From: SIG565 sp045590755
GTDB lineage: Bacteria > Bacillota > Clostridia > Oscillospirales > Acutalibacteraceae
Reading direction: 5' to 3'
DNA length: 11,692 nt
Assembly: GCA_045590755.1 (NCBI GenBank)
Contig: JAZNRP010000032.1
Coordinates: 1 to 11,692 of the forward strand
Part shown: piece after piece, positions 5,029-11,638 of the stretch
How positions within the stretch are numbered: the stretch's first letter is position 1
How the letters are laid out: every line of letters begins with the position of its first letter
Notes under the pieces: generated by a model
Seen by the model: only the letters and a program-made list of their open reading frames with translations
Database searches by the model: none
What the model was told of the DNA's origin: nothing
Program-made: the position numbers and the translations under genes

Positions 5029-5863
5029 AGTTCGCGTTTTTTTCTTCAGAAATACGGCGACAGTAACGGACGGGCGGTAAGCCCGTCATTTTTTTGAAAA
5101 AGGAAGAAAAATAATTTGGCGAAGAAAAGTTAAGTAGGTTTGAAACTTCCTGTGCAGAAAGTCCGCTTTCTAAAAGATTAATGGCTTCGTTACAACGGAG
5201 TCGCGCATAGTACATTTTAGGTGAAATACCCGAAAACCGCTTGAATAGCAGCTTTAAGTAACTTACGCTTATGTTATTAATTTTAGCAATTTCTTCAAGT
5301 GAGCAGTTATAGTATAACTTCTCGGTCATTGTGTTGATAATTCGGTGGTATTCTTTAGCGCTGCGGGAGCGAAGTAACGGGCGCTCGGTAGTATGATTGT
5401 TTGCAAGTTTAATTAAAAAGGAAGAAAGTCCCGCCGCACATTCAAGACCGGAAAAATCGTTAAAAGCATTTCCGTGATAAAAGGTATAAATTTTTGTAAA
5501 TAATTCTTTGTACTCATTTTGTTCAGCAGTATTTAAAAAGAAGACACCGTCGGCTAATTTTTCGGGCATTACGCCGTCAATCGAAAAACTTATAATTAAA
5601 ACATTTGTAGGTGTCTCTTTGGCCGACTGAATGGTATGAAATTCCATGGGCGCATGTAAAATAGCGTCACCGCTGTTAAGCGTATAAATTCTTGCATCTT
5701 CTGTTACATGTACGCTTCCCGACATTACAAAAACCATTTCCCAAAAGTCGTGTGTTTCGCCAGAAAAAATGAATTCTTCATTCCATACATAGGTGATTGC
5801 GGAAAAAAATTCATTTATTTTAAATAAATGATCAATTTTTCGCATTCTTGTGTCTAAAATCAT
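5027..5863 (-). CDS. AraC-family regulator with N-terminal cupin domain (copy 2)
   Basis: This 278-aa regulator has the same architecture as the AraC gene it converges with. The cupin-like domain is at about residues 20-95 (GETHDFWEMVFVMSGS at 35-50, HAPMEFH at 70-76). The AraC double HTH is at 172-270, with EEIAKINNISVSYLKLLFKR (190-209) as the first and QEVSNLLNFSSPNYFSSFFK (238-257) as the second. The ATG at 5863 is preceded by AAAAAGGATG about ten bases away; the internal ATG at codon 7 has no ribosome binding site. It is divergent from the isomerase/oxidoreductase/glycosidase-like operon, which it probably regulates. Its own promoter (5916-5944) is full consensus and contains an inverted repeat, suggesting negative autoregulation. 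Confidence 0.9.
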   Translation of the reverse strand: MILDTRMRKIDHLFKINEFFSAITYVWNEEFIFSGETHDFWEMVFVMSGSVHVTEDARIYTLNSGDAILHAPMEFHTIQSAKETPTNVLIISFSIDGVMPEKLADGVFFLNTAEQNEYKELFTKIYTFYHGNAFNDFSGLECAAGLSSFLIKLANNHTTERPLLRSRSAKEYHRIINTMTEKLYYNCSLEEIAKINNISVSYLKLLFKRFSGISPKMYYARLRCNEAINLLESGLSAQEVSNLLNFSSPNYFSSFFKKMTGLPPVRYCRRISEEKNAN

Positions 5864-5885
5864 AATAATAGCATCCTTTTTTGCA

Positions 5886-5914
5886 TTGTATTAATTATTT
5901 TGTCATAGTAAAAT
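5886..5914 (+). promoter_or_regulatory. candidate promoter for the isomerase operon
   Basis: TTGTAT (5886-5891) and TAAAAT (5909-5914) are 17 bases apart, with the predicted start near 5921 and a leader of about 60 bases. The -35 is imperfect, as expected for an activated promoter. It lies next to, and pointing away from, the consensus promoter of the minus-strand AraC gene. Confidence 0.5.
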
Positions 5915-5915
5915 G

Positions 5916-5944
5916 ATTATAACAAGTATGTATGGCTTTGTCAA
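5916..5944 (-). promoter_or_regulatory. consensus sigma-A promoter for the minus-strand AraC gene
   Basis: On the minus strand TTGACA (complement of 5939-5944) and TATAAT (complement of 5916-5921) are exactly 17 bases apart, a perfect match to consensus in both boxes. The predicted start is near 5909, about 46 bases before the ATG. Such strength for a regulator gene suggests it is normally held down by a repressor. Confidence 0.8.
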
Positions 5945-5955
5945 CTTTACATACT
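5925..5955. promoter_or_regulatory. inverted repeat over the AraC promoter, probable operator
   Basis: AGTATGTA (5925-5932) and TACATACT (5948-5955) are perfect 8-base reverse complements separated by 15 bases. The repeat is centred on the -35 box of the minus-strand AraC promoter and also falls in the early leader of the plus-strand operon. It could bind a dimeric regulator, most simply the adjacent AraC protein. The same words do not occur upstream of the other AraC gene. Confidence 0.5.
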
Positions 5956-5980
5956 GTATTTATTAAAAGAGGTGTACAAA

Positions 5981-6811
5981 ATGAAAAAAGGTATAAGTAT
6001 GTGGGCGTTTACCGACCGCACCCCCGAAGTTTGTTTTGCACTTGCAAAAAAGTACGGGTTTGACGGTGTAGAAGTGGCATTAGGTCAAGCTGGACCTGTA
6101 CGCTACGATTCGACGGTAGAAGAATTAAACGAATACCGCAAAACCGCCGAAAGTTATGGCTTGTCTTTCTATTCACTTGTTTGTGATGACTGTTGGATGA
6201 ACTCTTTAACATCTGATAGCGCCGAGTCAAGAGAAAAGGCGAAAGAAGTAATTATTAAACAGTTAGAAACAGCATCAATTCTCGGCTGTGATACCATTCT
6301 TGTTATTCCGGGTATGGTTCAGGGCTTGGATGAGGGTAGCGAAATAGTGCCTTACGATGTAGCTTATGATAGAGCACTTGAAGGCATCAAAGAGTTAGCT
6401 AAATATGCCGAAAAGTATAATGTAACAATAGCAGTTGAAAATGTATGGAACAAGATGTTGCTTACACCCCTTGAAATGAGAGATTTCATTGATAAAGTAG
6501 GTAGCGAAAAGGTTGGTTCGTACTTCGATGTAGGAAATGTTGTTATTAACGGTTTTCCGGAGCATTGGATTAATATTTTGGGTAGCAGAATTGCTAAAGT
6601 TCACTTTAAGGACTTTAAGCGTTCGGTTGGCACATTGGACGGCTTTGTTGATATATTAACGGGCGACGTTGATTATAAGGCGGTTATGGCAGCGCTTAAG
6701 GGCATTGGTTATGACGGTTGGGTTACTGCCGAAGTATTCCCAAGCGGCGATAACACCGAAGAAGTACTCAAAAATAGCTCAGAAGCTATTGATAAAATCT
6801 TAAAATATTAA
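5981..6811 (+). CDS. TIM-barrel sugar (phosphate) isomerase/epimerase, xylose-isomerase-like
   Basis: This 276-aa protein belongs to the AP_endonuc_2/xylose-isomerase-like superfamily (sugar phosphate isomerase/epimerase, COG1082-type), which includes IolE, tagatose-3-epimerases and hexulose-6-phosphate isomerases. All four expected divalent-metal ligands are visible: E153 in AVENVWN, D183 in YFDVGN, H208 in KVHFKDF and E251 in TAEVFP. The first strand reads KKGISMWAF. ATG 5981 is preceded by AGAGGTG; the in-frame GTG at 5972 is part of that site. It is the first gene of a three-gene operon, 12 bases before a Gfo/Idh oxidoreductase. Such pairs commonly act in inositol, rare-sugar or 3-keto-sugar metabolism. 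The exact substrate cannot be read from the sequence. It is probably cytoplasmic. Confidence 0.9.
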   Translation: MKKGISMWAFTDRTPEVCFALAKKYGFDGVEVALGQAGPVRYDSTVEELNEYRKTAESYGLSFYSLVCDDCWMNSLTSDSAESREKAKEVIIKQLETASILGCDTILVIPGMVQGLDEGSEIVPYDVAYDRALEGIKELAKYAEKYNVTIAVENVWNKMLLTPLEMRDFIDKVGSEKVGSYFDVGNVVINGFPEHWINILGSRIAKVHFKDFKRSVGTLDGFVDILTGDVDYKAVMAALKGIGYDGWVTAEVFPSGDNTEEVLKNSSEAIDKILKY

Positions 6812-6823
6812 GGAGAAAAGACT

Positions 6824-7834
6824 ATGGTTAGAGTTGCATTAATCGGTTTTGGCGGCATTGCTAAAACATCCCATTTGGGTTCGTACTTACAACTTGAAAA
6901 AGAAGGCAAAGTAAAATTGGTATCGGTTTGCGATATCGACCCCAAGCGTTTTGAAGAAAAATTGCAGTTAAATATCGGTACTTCTGATATTGAACTTGAT
7001 GAAAGCGTATCAAAGTATACCGATTGGCGCGAGATGTTAGCCAATGAAGAAGTTGATTTGGTTGACATTTGTCTTCCTACCTTCTTACACGCCGAAACTA
7101 CCATTGAAGTATTAAAAATGAACTACAATGTTCTTTGCGAAAAGCCGATGAGTCTTTTCTATAAAGATTGCTGCAAAATGGTAGAAGCTGCAAAGGAAAG
7201 CGGCAAAAAACTTATGATAGGTCAGTGCTTACGCTTTAGCAACAAGTACAACTATCTTAAAAAGCTCGTTGCAGATAAGACCTACGGCGAAGTTAAATCC
7301 GCAGTATTCCATAGATTTAGTGGACCGCCTGTATGGGGTTGGGAAAACTGGTTTATGAACTATGACCGTTCACACGGTTGTATCAACGATATGCACATTC
7401 ACGATATTGATATCATCCGCGCTATATTCGGCGAACCCGAGTCGGTATCTTGCTGCTCACAGGATGTTTATGCACACAAGGACATTGCTCATTCTACACT
7501 TCTTTACCCAGGTTTCTCCGTACTTGCTATGGGCGACTGGTCAAAAGAAGGTATGCCGTTTAGCGCAGAGTTCTGTGTTGGCTTTGAAAATGCTACCGTT
7601 CAACTCGCAAACGATACAATTACAATTTATCCCCGCGGCGGCGAAGCTTTTGTAGCTGACATTGAACCGGACGATTTCTATTTCAGCGAAATTAAGTTCT
7701 TTGTTGAAAATATTGAAAGCGGCGAAGAAAATACAGTAAATACACCTGAAAGCGCTGCCACATCGGTTAAACTTATTGAAACACTTATCGAAAGTTCAAA
7801 CAAGAACGGCGAATTCTTGCCTTTCAAAGCATAA
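6824..7834 (+). CDS. Gfo/Idh/MocA-family NAD(P)-dependent oxidoreductase
   Basis: This 336-aa protein has an N-terminal Rossmann domain with the dinucleotide loop GFGGIA (8-13) and an acidic residue after strand two (CDID, 36-39), which favours NAD over NADP. The family EKP motif is at 106-108 with the catalytic Lys at 107. The C-terminal domain carries the D-x3-H signature (D189, H193 within DMHIHDID). All expected catalytic residues are present. Members oxidise or reduce hydroxyls of sugars, inositols and glycosides. AAGGAG precedes ATG 6824 and the gene follows the isomerase by 12 bases, so the two are co-transcribed. Together with the TIM-barrel partner it could make and process a keto-sugar intermediate; the substrate is unknown. 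Confidence 0.92.
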   Translation: MVRVALIGFGGIAKTSHLGSYLQLEKEGKVKLVSVCDIDPKRFEEKLQLNIGTSDIELDESVSKYTDWREMLANEEVDLVDICLPTFLHAETTIEVLKMNYNVLCEKPMSLFYKDCCKMVEAAKESGKKLMIGQCLRFSNKYNYLKKLVADKTYGEVKSAVFHRFSGPPVWGWENWFMNYDRSHGCINDMHIHDIDIIRAIFGEPESVSCCSQDVYAHKDIAHSTLLYPGFSVLAMGDWSKEGMPFSAEFCVGFENATVQLANDTITIYPRGGEAFVADIEPDDFYFSEIKFFVENIESGEENTVNTPESAATSVKLIETLIESSNKNGEFLPFKA

Positions 7835-7855
7835 TAGCAAAAGGGGATTATTATT

Positions 7856-9187
7856 ATGAAACAGATGAAGCGTTTGACCTTTGAAGAACAAAAACGCAGA
7901 ACTGAAAATATTGCCGAAGTTGAAAACGGCAATAAATCATTCCGTTACAGACATCGTATTAAGGATTATATGCCCGGTCAGGTTTATTACAATATGGGCG
8001 AATATCCTTCTCATACTCTTAAATTCGCACCTACCGAGTATGACCATAAGTTGTTACAGGAAATTGCCGATAACGGTGCAGATTTCATCCAAATCCATAT
8101 GGAATGGATTGATATTATGCGTTATATTGGCGGCGATAAGTTTACTTGTCCCGACCCCGATGGTATGAAGGAGTTTGTTAAAGCGGCTCATTCTCATGGT
8201 TTAAAGGTTATTGCTTACATTAGTAGCGGATTCTTTGAAATGACCGACCCCGATTATACCGAAGACTTCAAACCCAGCAACCCGCTTATCGAAGTTTATT
8301 ATCATTTGGGACGCTGCTCTGCAAGTTCACCTGAATGGATTTCCTACATTATGCCGAGAATCGAAGCCTTGCTTGATACATACGGATTAGATGGTCTTTA
8401 TAATGACCTTGGCACACCCGACCTTGGCGAAGACAGTACACATCTGTCTCGCGTATATAACGAAGATATGATGTACCGTATTTATAATATGATTAAAGCA
8501 AGAGGCGGTATTTATAAAATCCATATTTCAGGACCGCACGGTATACCTTATGATGAAAAGGTTTACGACTATATTTGGGTAGGCGAGGGCTGCAGAAATT
8601 ACGCAGAGTTTGAAAAAACACGCAATCACAAGCCCTATGTTGTACCGGTTATTGATAGCCGTCATATTCCGGATACCGACCCCGATGAGCAGTATACACA
8701 CTTTATCCCGTTCTTGCAGTTCCCGATGCTTAAATATGGCAGACCTAAAACAGGCGCGTTGCTCGATTTCGAAATTGAAGGCATCGATTGGGCAGAAGAA
8801 ATTGTTACACAGCACTATCGCAAGATTAAAGAATGGTATGAATCTCATAAAAACGGTCCGTACTGCTATTCTGAATGGTCAGCTACACCTGATAACCCGT
8901 TGGCAATAGAGTCTTGGTATAAATACTTAGCGCTCTATAAGGAAATGGTTACAGAAGGCAGCATCTGTCATATAGATATTAAGGAAACCGACCTTGTTAA
9001 GTCGGAGATTACTGAAAAAATTGCAGTTAGTACTTTTACTAACGAAAAGATTTATATGGCGGCATCTAATATGTCAAACGAAACTTATAAGCTTGAATTG
9101 GCTGATGAATGGACCGACAGACTTACAGGCGTTAAGTCAAAAGAATTTACTATAGAACCTAATAAAATGGCTCTTCTCGTAAAATAA
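7856..9187 (+). CDS. TIM-barrel glycoside-hydrolase-like protein of uncertain family
   Basis: This 443-aa protein reads as a (beta/alpha)8 barrel followed by a small beta-sandwich, the architecture of clan-D/amylase-type glycosidases. Visible barrel strands include GADFIQIHMEW (74-84), HGLKVIAYISSGF (114-126), GLDGLYNDLG (177-186) and YDYIWVGEG (237-245). D184 in the GLYNDLG strand occupies the place of a catalytic Asp in related families, and E244 is a candidate second acid. The C-terminal part (about 375-443) has short beta strands and ends with 'PNKMALLVK', like the last sheet of such enzymes. There is no signal peptide, so it would act inside the cell on an imported substrate. It is the last gene of the operon, 21 bases after the oxidoreductase gene, with GGGG at suitable spacing before ATG 7856 and a strong terminator right after. 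I cannot name the family with confidence. Confidence 0.7.
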   Translation: MKQMKRLTFEEQKRRTENIAEVENGNKSFRYRHRIKDYMPGQVYYNMGEYPSHTLKFAPTEYDHKLLQEIADNGADFIQIHMEWIDIMRYIGGDKFTCPDPDGMKEFVKAAHSHGLKVIAYISSGFFEMTDPDYTEDFKPSNPLIEVYYHLGRCSASSPEWISYIMPRIEALLDTYGLDGLYNDLGTPDLGEDSTHLSRVYNEDMMYRIYNMIKARGGIYKIHISGPHGIPYDEKVYDYIWVGEGCRNYAEFEKTRNHKPYVVPVIDSRHIPDTDPDEQYTHFIPFLQFPMLKYGRPKTGALLDFEIEGIDWAEEIVTQHYRKIKEWYESHKNGPYCYSEWSATPDNPLAIESWYKYLALYKEMVTEGSICHIDIKETDLVKSEITEKIAVSTFTNEKIYMAASNMSNETYKLELADEWTDRLTGVKSKEFTIEPNKMALLVK

Positions 9188-9192
9188 ATGTT

Positions 9193-9226
9193 AAAAAACT
9201 CGGAAGTGAAAACTTCCGAGTTTTTT
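9193..9226 (+). terminator. strong rho-independent terminator of the isomerase operon
   Basis: AAAAAACTCGGAAGT (9193-9207) and ACTTCCGAGTTTTTT (9212-9226) form a perfect 15-bp stem closed by a GAAA tetraloop, ending in a six-T tract. It begins five bases after the stop of the glycosidase-like gene and isolates the carbohydrate locus from the downstream genes. Confidence 0.93.
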
Positions 9227-9231
9227 GTTGA

Positions 9232-9260
9232 TTGACACTCTATGGCTAATATTATAAAAT
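9232..9260 (+). promoter_or_regulatory. sigma-A promoter for the radical SAM gene
   Basis: TTGACA (9232-9237) and TAAAAT (9255-9260) are separated by 17 bases, immediately after the upstream terminator. The predicted start is near 9267, leaving a leader of about 34 bases before ATG 9301. Confidence 0.75.
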
Positions 9261-9300
9261 ATAAAGGTAGGTTTATATCAAAAATTAGGTGGCAACAAAA

Positions 9301-10188
9301 ATGTATAAAACGGCTAACGATTATTATAAAGAAAAATTCGGTTGTAAGGTTTATAAGCTATCAATTGATGCAGGCTTTACCTGTCCTAACCGCGACGGGA
9401 CAAAGGGGACGGGTGGCTGTATATTCTGCTCAAAATACGGCGGCGGTGAGTTTTCAGAAAGCGGTCACGATATTCTTTTACAGCTTGAAAATGCGAAGAA
9501 AAGGGTAGAGGGGAAGAATAAAAACGGCAAATATATCGCCTATTTTCAGTCTTTTTCCAATACCTACGCAGATACTAAAAAGTTAGAAAAGCTTTACAGA
9601 ACGGCAATTTCGCCTGATTATATAGTCGGCTTGTCGGTAGCCACAAGACCTGACTGTCTGCCGACCGAAACTGTGGGTTTACTGAAAGAAGTTAATAATA
9701 TAAAACCCGTAACGGTAGAGCTTGGTTTTCAGACTTCAAACGAAAAAACTGCCGAGTATATTAGGCGCGGTTATGAAAACAAGGTGTATTTTGATGCCGT
9801 AAAACGCTTAAAGGCGGCGGGCTTAAATGTTGTAACACATATTATAATCGGTCTGCCAAGCGAAACGGCAAGTGACGCAGTTGCTACTACTGTAGCGGCA
9901 CAGTGTGCTGGTACCGATGGGGTTAAATTTCATCTTTTACACATACTACGGGACACAGATTTGGAAAAGGAATATAATAAAGGTAGATTCAATTGCCTTA
10001 CTTTACCCGAATACGCAAAAATACTTAAAATGTGTATCGAAAAATTAGATAAAAATATAGTAGTTCACCGTATAACAGGGGACGGAGCTAAACGCGATTT
10101 AGTAGCGCCCGAATGGTCTAAAGATAAGAAAAAAGTACTTAATTACCTAAAAAACTATTTACTGATTGACAACGCGGTTTCAGAGTGA
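9301..10188 (+). CDS. radical SAM protein, TIGR01212/YhcC family
   Basis: This 295-aa protein matches the TIGR01212-type radical SAM family (E. coli YhcC-like), whose function is still not well defined. The iron-sulfur cluster cysteines are C28, C40 and C43 in a C-x11-C-x2-C arrangement (CPNRDGTKGTGGCIFC), the wide spacing typical of this family rather than the classical CxxxCxxC. Further family segments are YFQSFSNTYAD (81-91), GLSVATRPDC (110-119), VELGFQT (139-145) and HIIIGLPSET (180-189). The C-terminal HRITGDG (256-262) is also characteristic. ATG 9301 has AGGTGG eight bases upstream; the in-frame GTG at 9289 lies inside that site. It is transcribed from its own promoter. Its last 23 bases form most of a promoter for the next gene. 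It has no evident link to the carbohydrate locus. Confidence 0.92.
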   Translation: MYKTANDYYKEKFGCKVYKLSIDAGFTCPNRDGTKGTGGCIFCSKYGGGEFSESGHDILLQLENAKKRVEGKNKNGKYIAYFQSFSNTYADTKKLEKLYRTAISPDYIVGLSVATRPDCLPTETVGLLKEVNNIKPVTVELGFQTSNEKTAEYIRRGYENKVYFDAVKRLKAAGLNVVTHIIIGLPSETASDAVATTVAAQCAGTDGVKFHLLHILRDTDLEKEYNKGRFNCLTLPEYAKILKMCIEKLDKNIVVHRITGDGAKRDLVAPEWSKDKKKVLNYLKNYLLIDNAVSE

Positions 10189-10194
10189 TATAAT
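10166..10194 (+). promoter_or_regulatory. full-consensus promoter overlapping the end of the radical SAM gene
   Basis: TTGACA (10166-10171) and TATAAT (10189-10194) are 17 bases apart, a perfect consensus match. The -35 and the whole spacer are coding sequence (the last codons and TGA stop of the radical SAM gene), and the -10 starts one base after the stop. Transcription would begin near 10201, about 35 bases before the antiporter GTG. Confidence 0.85.
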
Positions 10195-10223
10195 GGCTTT
10201 CGTTGGATTTTTTTAGCACCACT

Positions 10224-10229
10224 GGAGGA
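10224..10229 (+). promoter_or_regulatory. ribosome binding site that fixes the antiporter GTG start
   Basis: GGAGGA lies six bases before GTG 10236. The longer reading frame opens with TTG at 10203, only a couple of bases after the predicted transcription start and without any ribosome binding site, so the GTG is preferred. Confidence 0.75.
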
Positions 10230-10235
10230 ATTTTT

Positions 10236-11525
10236 GTGGAAGTTTTACTTACAGTTTCCGTAGCACTTCTTGCGGGACTTTTAATGACTCGTATATTCAA
10301 ACGCTTTAAGCTACCGTCGGTAACAGCGTACTTAATTGCGGGTGTGCTTATAGGACCCTATTTCATAGGTGCATTACATATTAAAGGACTTGGCTTTACT
10401 TCACATGATGCCGTAAGCAGCTTAGCACTTGTATCGGAAGTAGCACTTGGCTTTATTGCTTTTTCTATAGGCAACGAATTTCGTTTAGAGGATTTAAAGA
10501 AAACGGGAAGACAGGCATTTGCAATAGGTATTCTTCAAGCCTTGGCGGCAACACTTGTTGTTGATAGTTGCTTGTTCGGTTTACATTTAATAATGCCCGA
10601 GATTCTTACTTTGCCGCAGGTATTAACCTTAGGCGCAATAGCCACAGCAACAGCCCCGGCCGCAACGCTTATGGTAGTGCGTCAGTATAAGGCTCACGGT
10701 CCACTAACAAAGCTTTTACTGCCTATAGTTGCTCTTGATGATGGAGTAGGTCTTGTGGTTTTTGCAGTGTCTTTTGGTATTGCTAAAACGCTGGTTAGTG
10801 GACAAGTTGATGTAATTTCTATTATTGTTAATCCGCTAATCGAAATTATCTGTTCGCTTATTTTGGGCGCAATAATGGGTGTTGTTCTGACCTATCTTGA
10901 AAAACTGTTCAACTCCAACACCAACCGATTAAATTTAACTATTGGCGCGGTATTTTTAACCGCATCACTTTCTATGTTAGATTTACATATAGGCGCTGTT
11001 CATATTCAATTTTCTTCACTTTTAACCTGTATGATGCTCGGTACCGTATTTTGCAATATATGTGAATTATCGCACGATCTTATGGGTGCGGCTGATAAAT
11101 GGACATCTCCGCTTTTTGCACTCTTCTTTGTAATAAGCGGCGCTGAATTACAGCTTGATGTATTCGGTAATTTGTTTATTGTAGTCATCGGTGTTATTTA
11201 TATTCTGTCACGCTGCATCGGTAAATACTACGGCTCATTAGTCAGCGCTAAGATGACTAAATGTGATGATAAAATCTGCAAATATTTAGGCATAACACTT
11301 TTCCCACAGGCAGGCGTTGCACTCGGTATGTGTACGACTGCTATGCAGCTCGGCGAGCAAGGAAATTTAATTAGAAATATTACATTGTTTGCCGTACTGA
11401 TTTACGAGCTTGTGGGCCCCTTGCTTACTCGCGAAGCCTTAATTAAGGCGGGAGAAATTAAGCCAAAATCACACGAAGTAATTAATCGCAGACAGGTAAA
11501 GCTTGATGCTAAAAACGCAAAATAA
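10236..11525 (+). CDS. CPA2-type cation:proton antiporter (NapA/Kef-like membrane domain)
   Basis: This 429-aa integral membrane protein has about 11-13 predicted helices and the Na+/H+ exchanger fold. The N-terminal part shows FKLPSVTAYLIAGVLIGP (24-41), the usual 'P.V..YL.AG...GP' segment. The ion-site region has ATATAPAATLMVV (136-148) and LDDGVGLVVFA (167-177). The paired aspartates D168-D169 are those expected of electrogenic CPA2 members such as NapA. No TrkA-N/RCK nucleotide-binding domain follows the membrane part; the protein ends in a short basic tail (about 412-429), so it is not a full Kef-type channel. The likely role is Na+ or K+/H+ exchange for pH and salt homeostasis. It starts with GTG at 10236 and is driven by the consensus promoter at 10166-10194. 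The coupling ion cannot be told from sequence alone. Confidence 0.9.
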   Translation: MEVLLTVSVALLAGLLMTRIFKRFKLPSVTAYLIAGVLIGPYFIGALHIKGLGFTSHDAVSSLALVSEVALGFIAFSIGNEFRLEDLKKTGRQAFAIGILQALAATLVVDSCLFGLHLIMPEILTLPQVLTLGAIATATAPAATLMVVRQYKAHGPLTKLLLPIVALDDGVGLVVFAVSFGIAKTLVSGQVDVISIIVNPLIEIICSLILGAIMGVVLTYLEKLFNSNTNRLNLTIGAVFLTASLSMLDLHIGAVHIQFSSLLTCMMLGTVFCNICELSHDLMGAADKWTSPLFALFFVISGAELQLDVFGNLFIVVIGVIYILSRCIGKYYGSLVSAKMTKCDDKICKYLGITLFPQAGVALGMCTTAMQLGEQGNLIRNITLFAVLIYELVGPLLTREALIKAGEIKPKSHEVINRRQVKLDAKNAK

Positions 11526-11532
11526 AAAGAAG

Positions 11533-11553
11533 CAACGACTAAATTAGTCGTTG
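11533..11553. repeat. 10-bp hairpin after the antiporter gene
   Basis: CAACGACTAA (11533-11542) and TTAGTCGTTG (11544-11553) are perfect reverse complements around one base. No T-tract follows, so it is not a complete terminator on its own; it may assist the stronger hairpin just downstream. Confidence 0.6.
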
Positions 11554-11560
11554 AAGTGAT

Positions 11561-11607
11561 ATAGTGATGGTAGACACTAAAAAGAGTGTCTACCATCACT
11601 ATTTTTT
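11561..11607 (+). terminator. 18-bp-stem terminator, possibly within an insertion-sequence end
   Basis: ATAGTGATGGTAGACACT (11561-11578) pairs perfectly with 11585-11602 around a six-base AAAAAG loop and runs into a T-tract (11602-11607). It terminates the antiporter transcript. Its position about 30 bases before a transposase-type ORF, and its unusual perfection, also fit the left end of an insertion sequence carrying its own insulating terminator. Confidence 0.85.
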
Positions 11608-11638
11608 ATGTTAAGATAAAAGGAAGGAGTTGATCGTA

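Noticed and set aside
5938..5966. A plus-strand promoter TTGTCA-17-TATTAA upstream of the isomerase gene.
   Set aside because: Transcription would begin near 5972, inside or after the ribosome binding site (5968-5974), so the mRNA could not be translated normally.
10236..11525. A full Kef-type potassium efflux protein.
   Set aside because: There is no TrkA-N/RCK domain after the membrane part; only a short basic tail follows the last helix.
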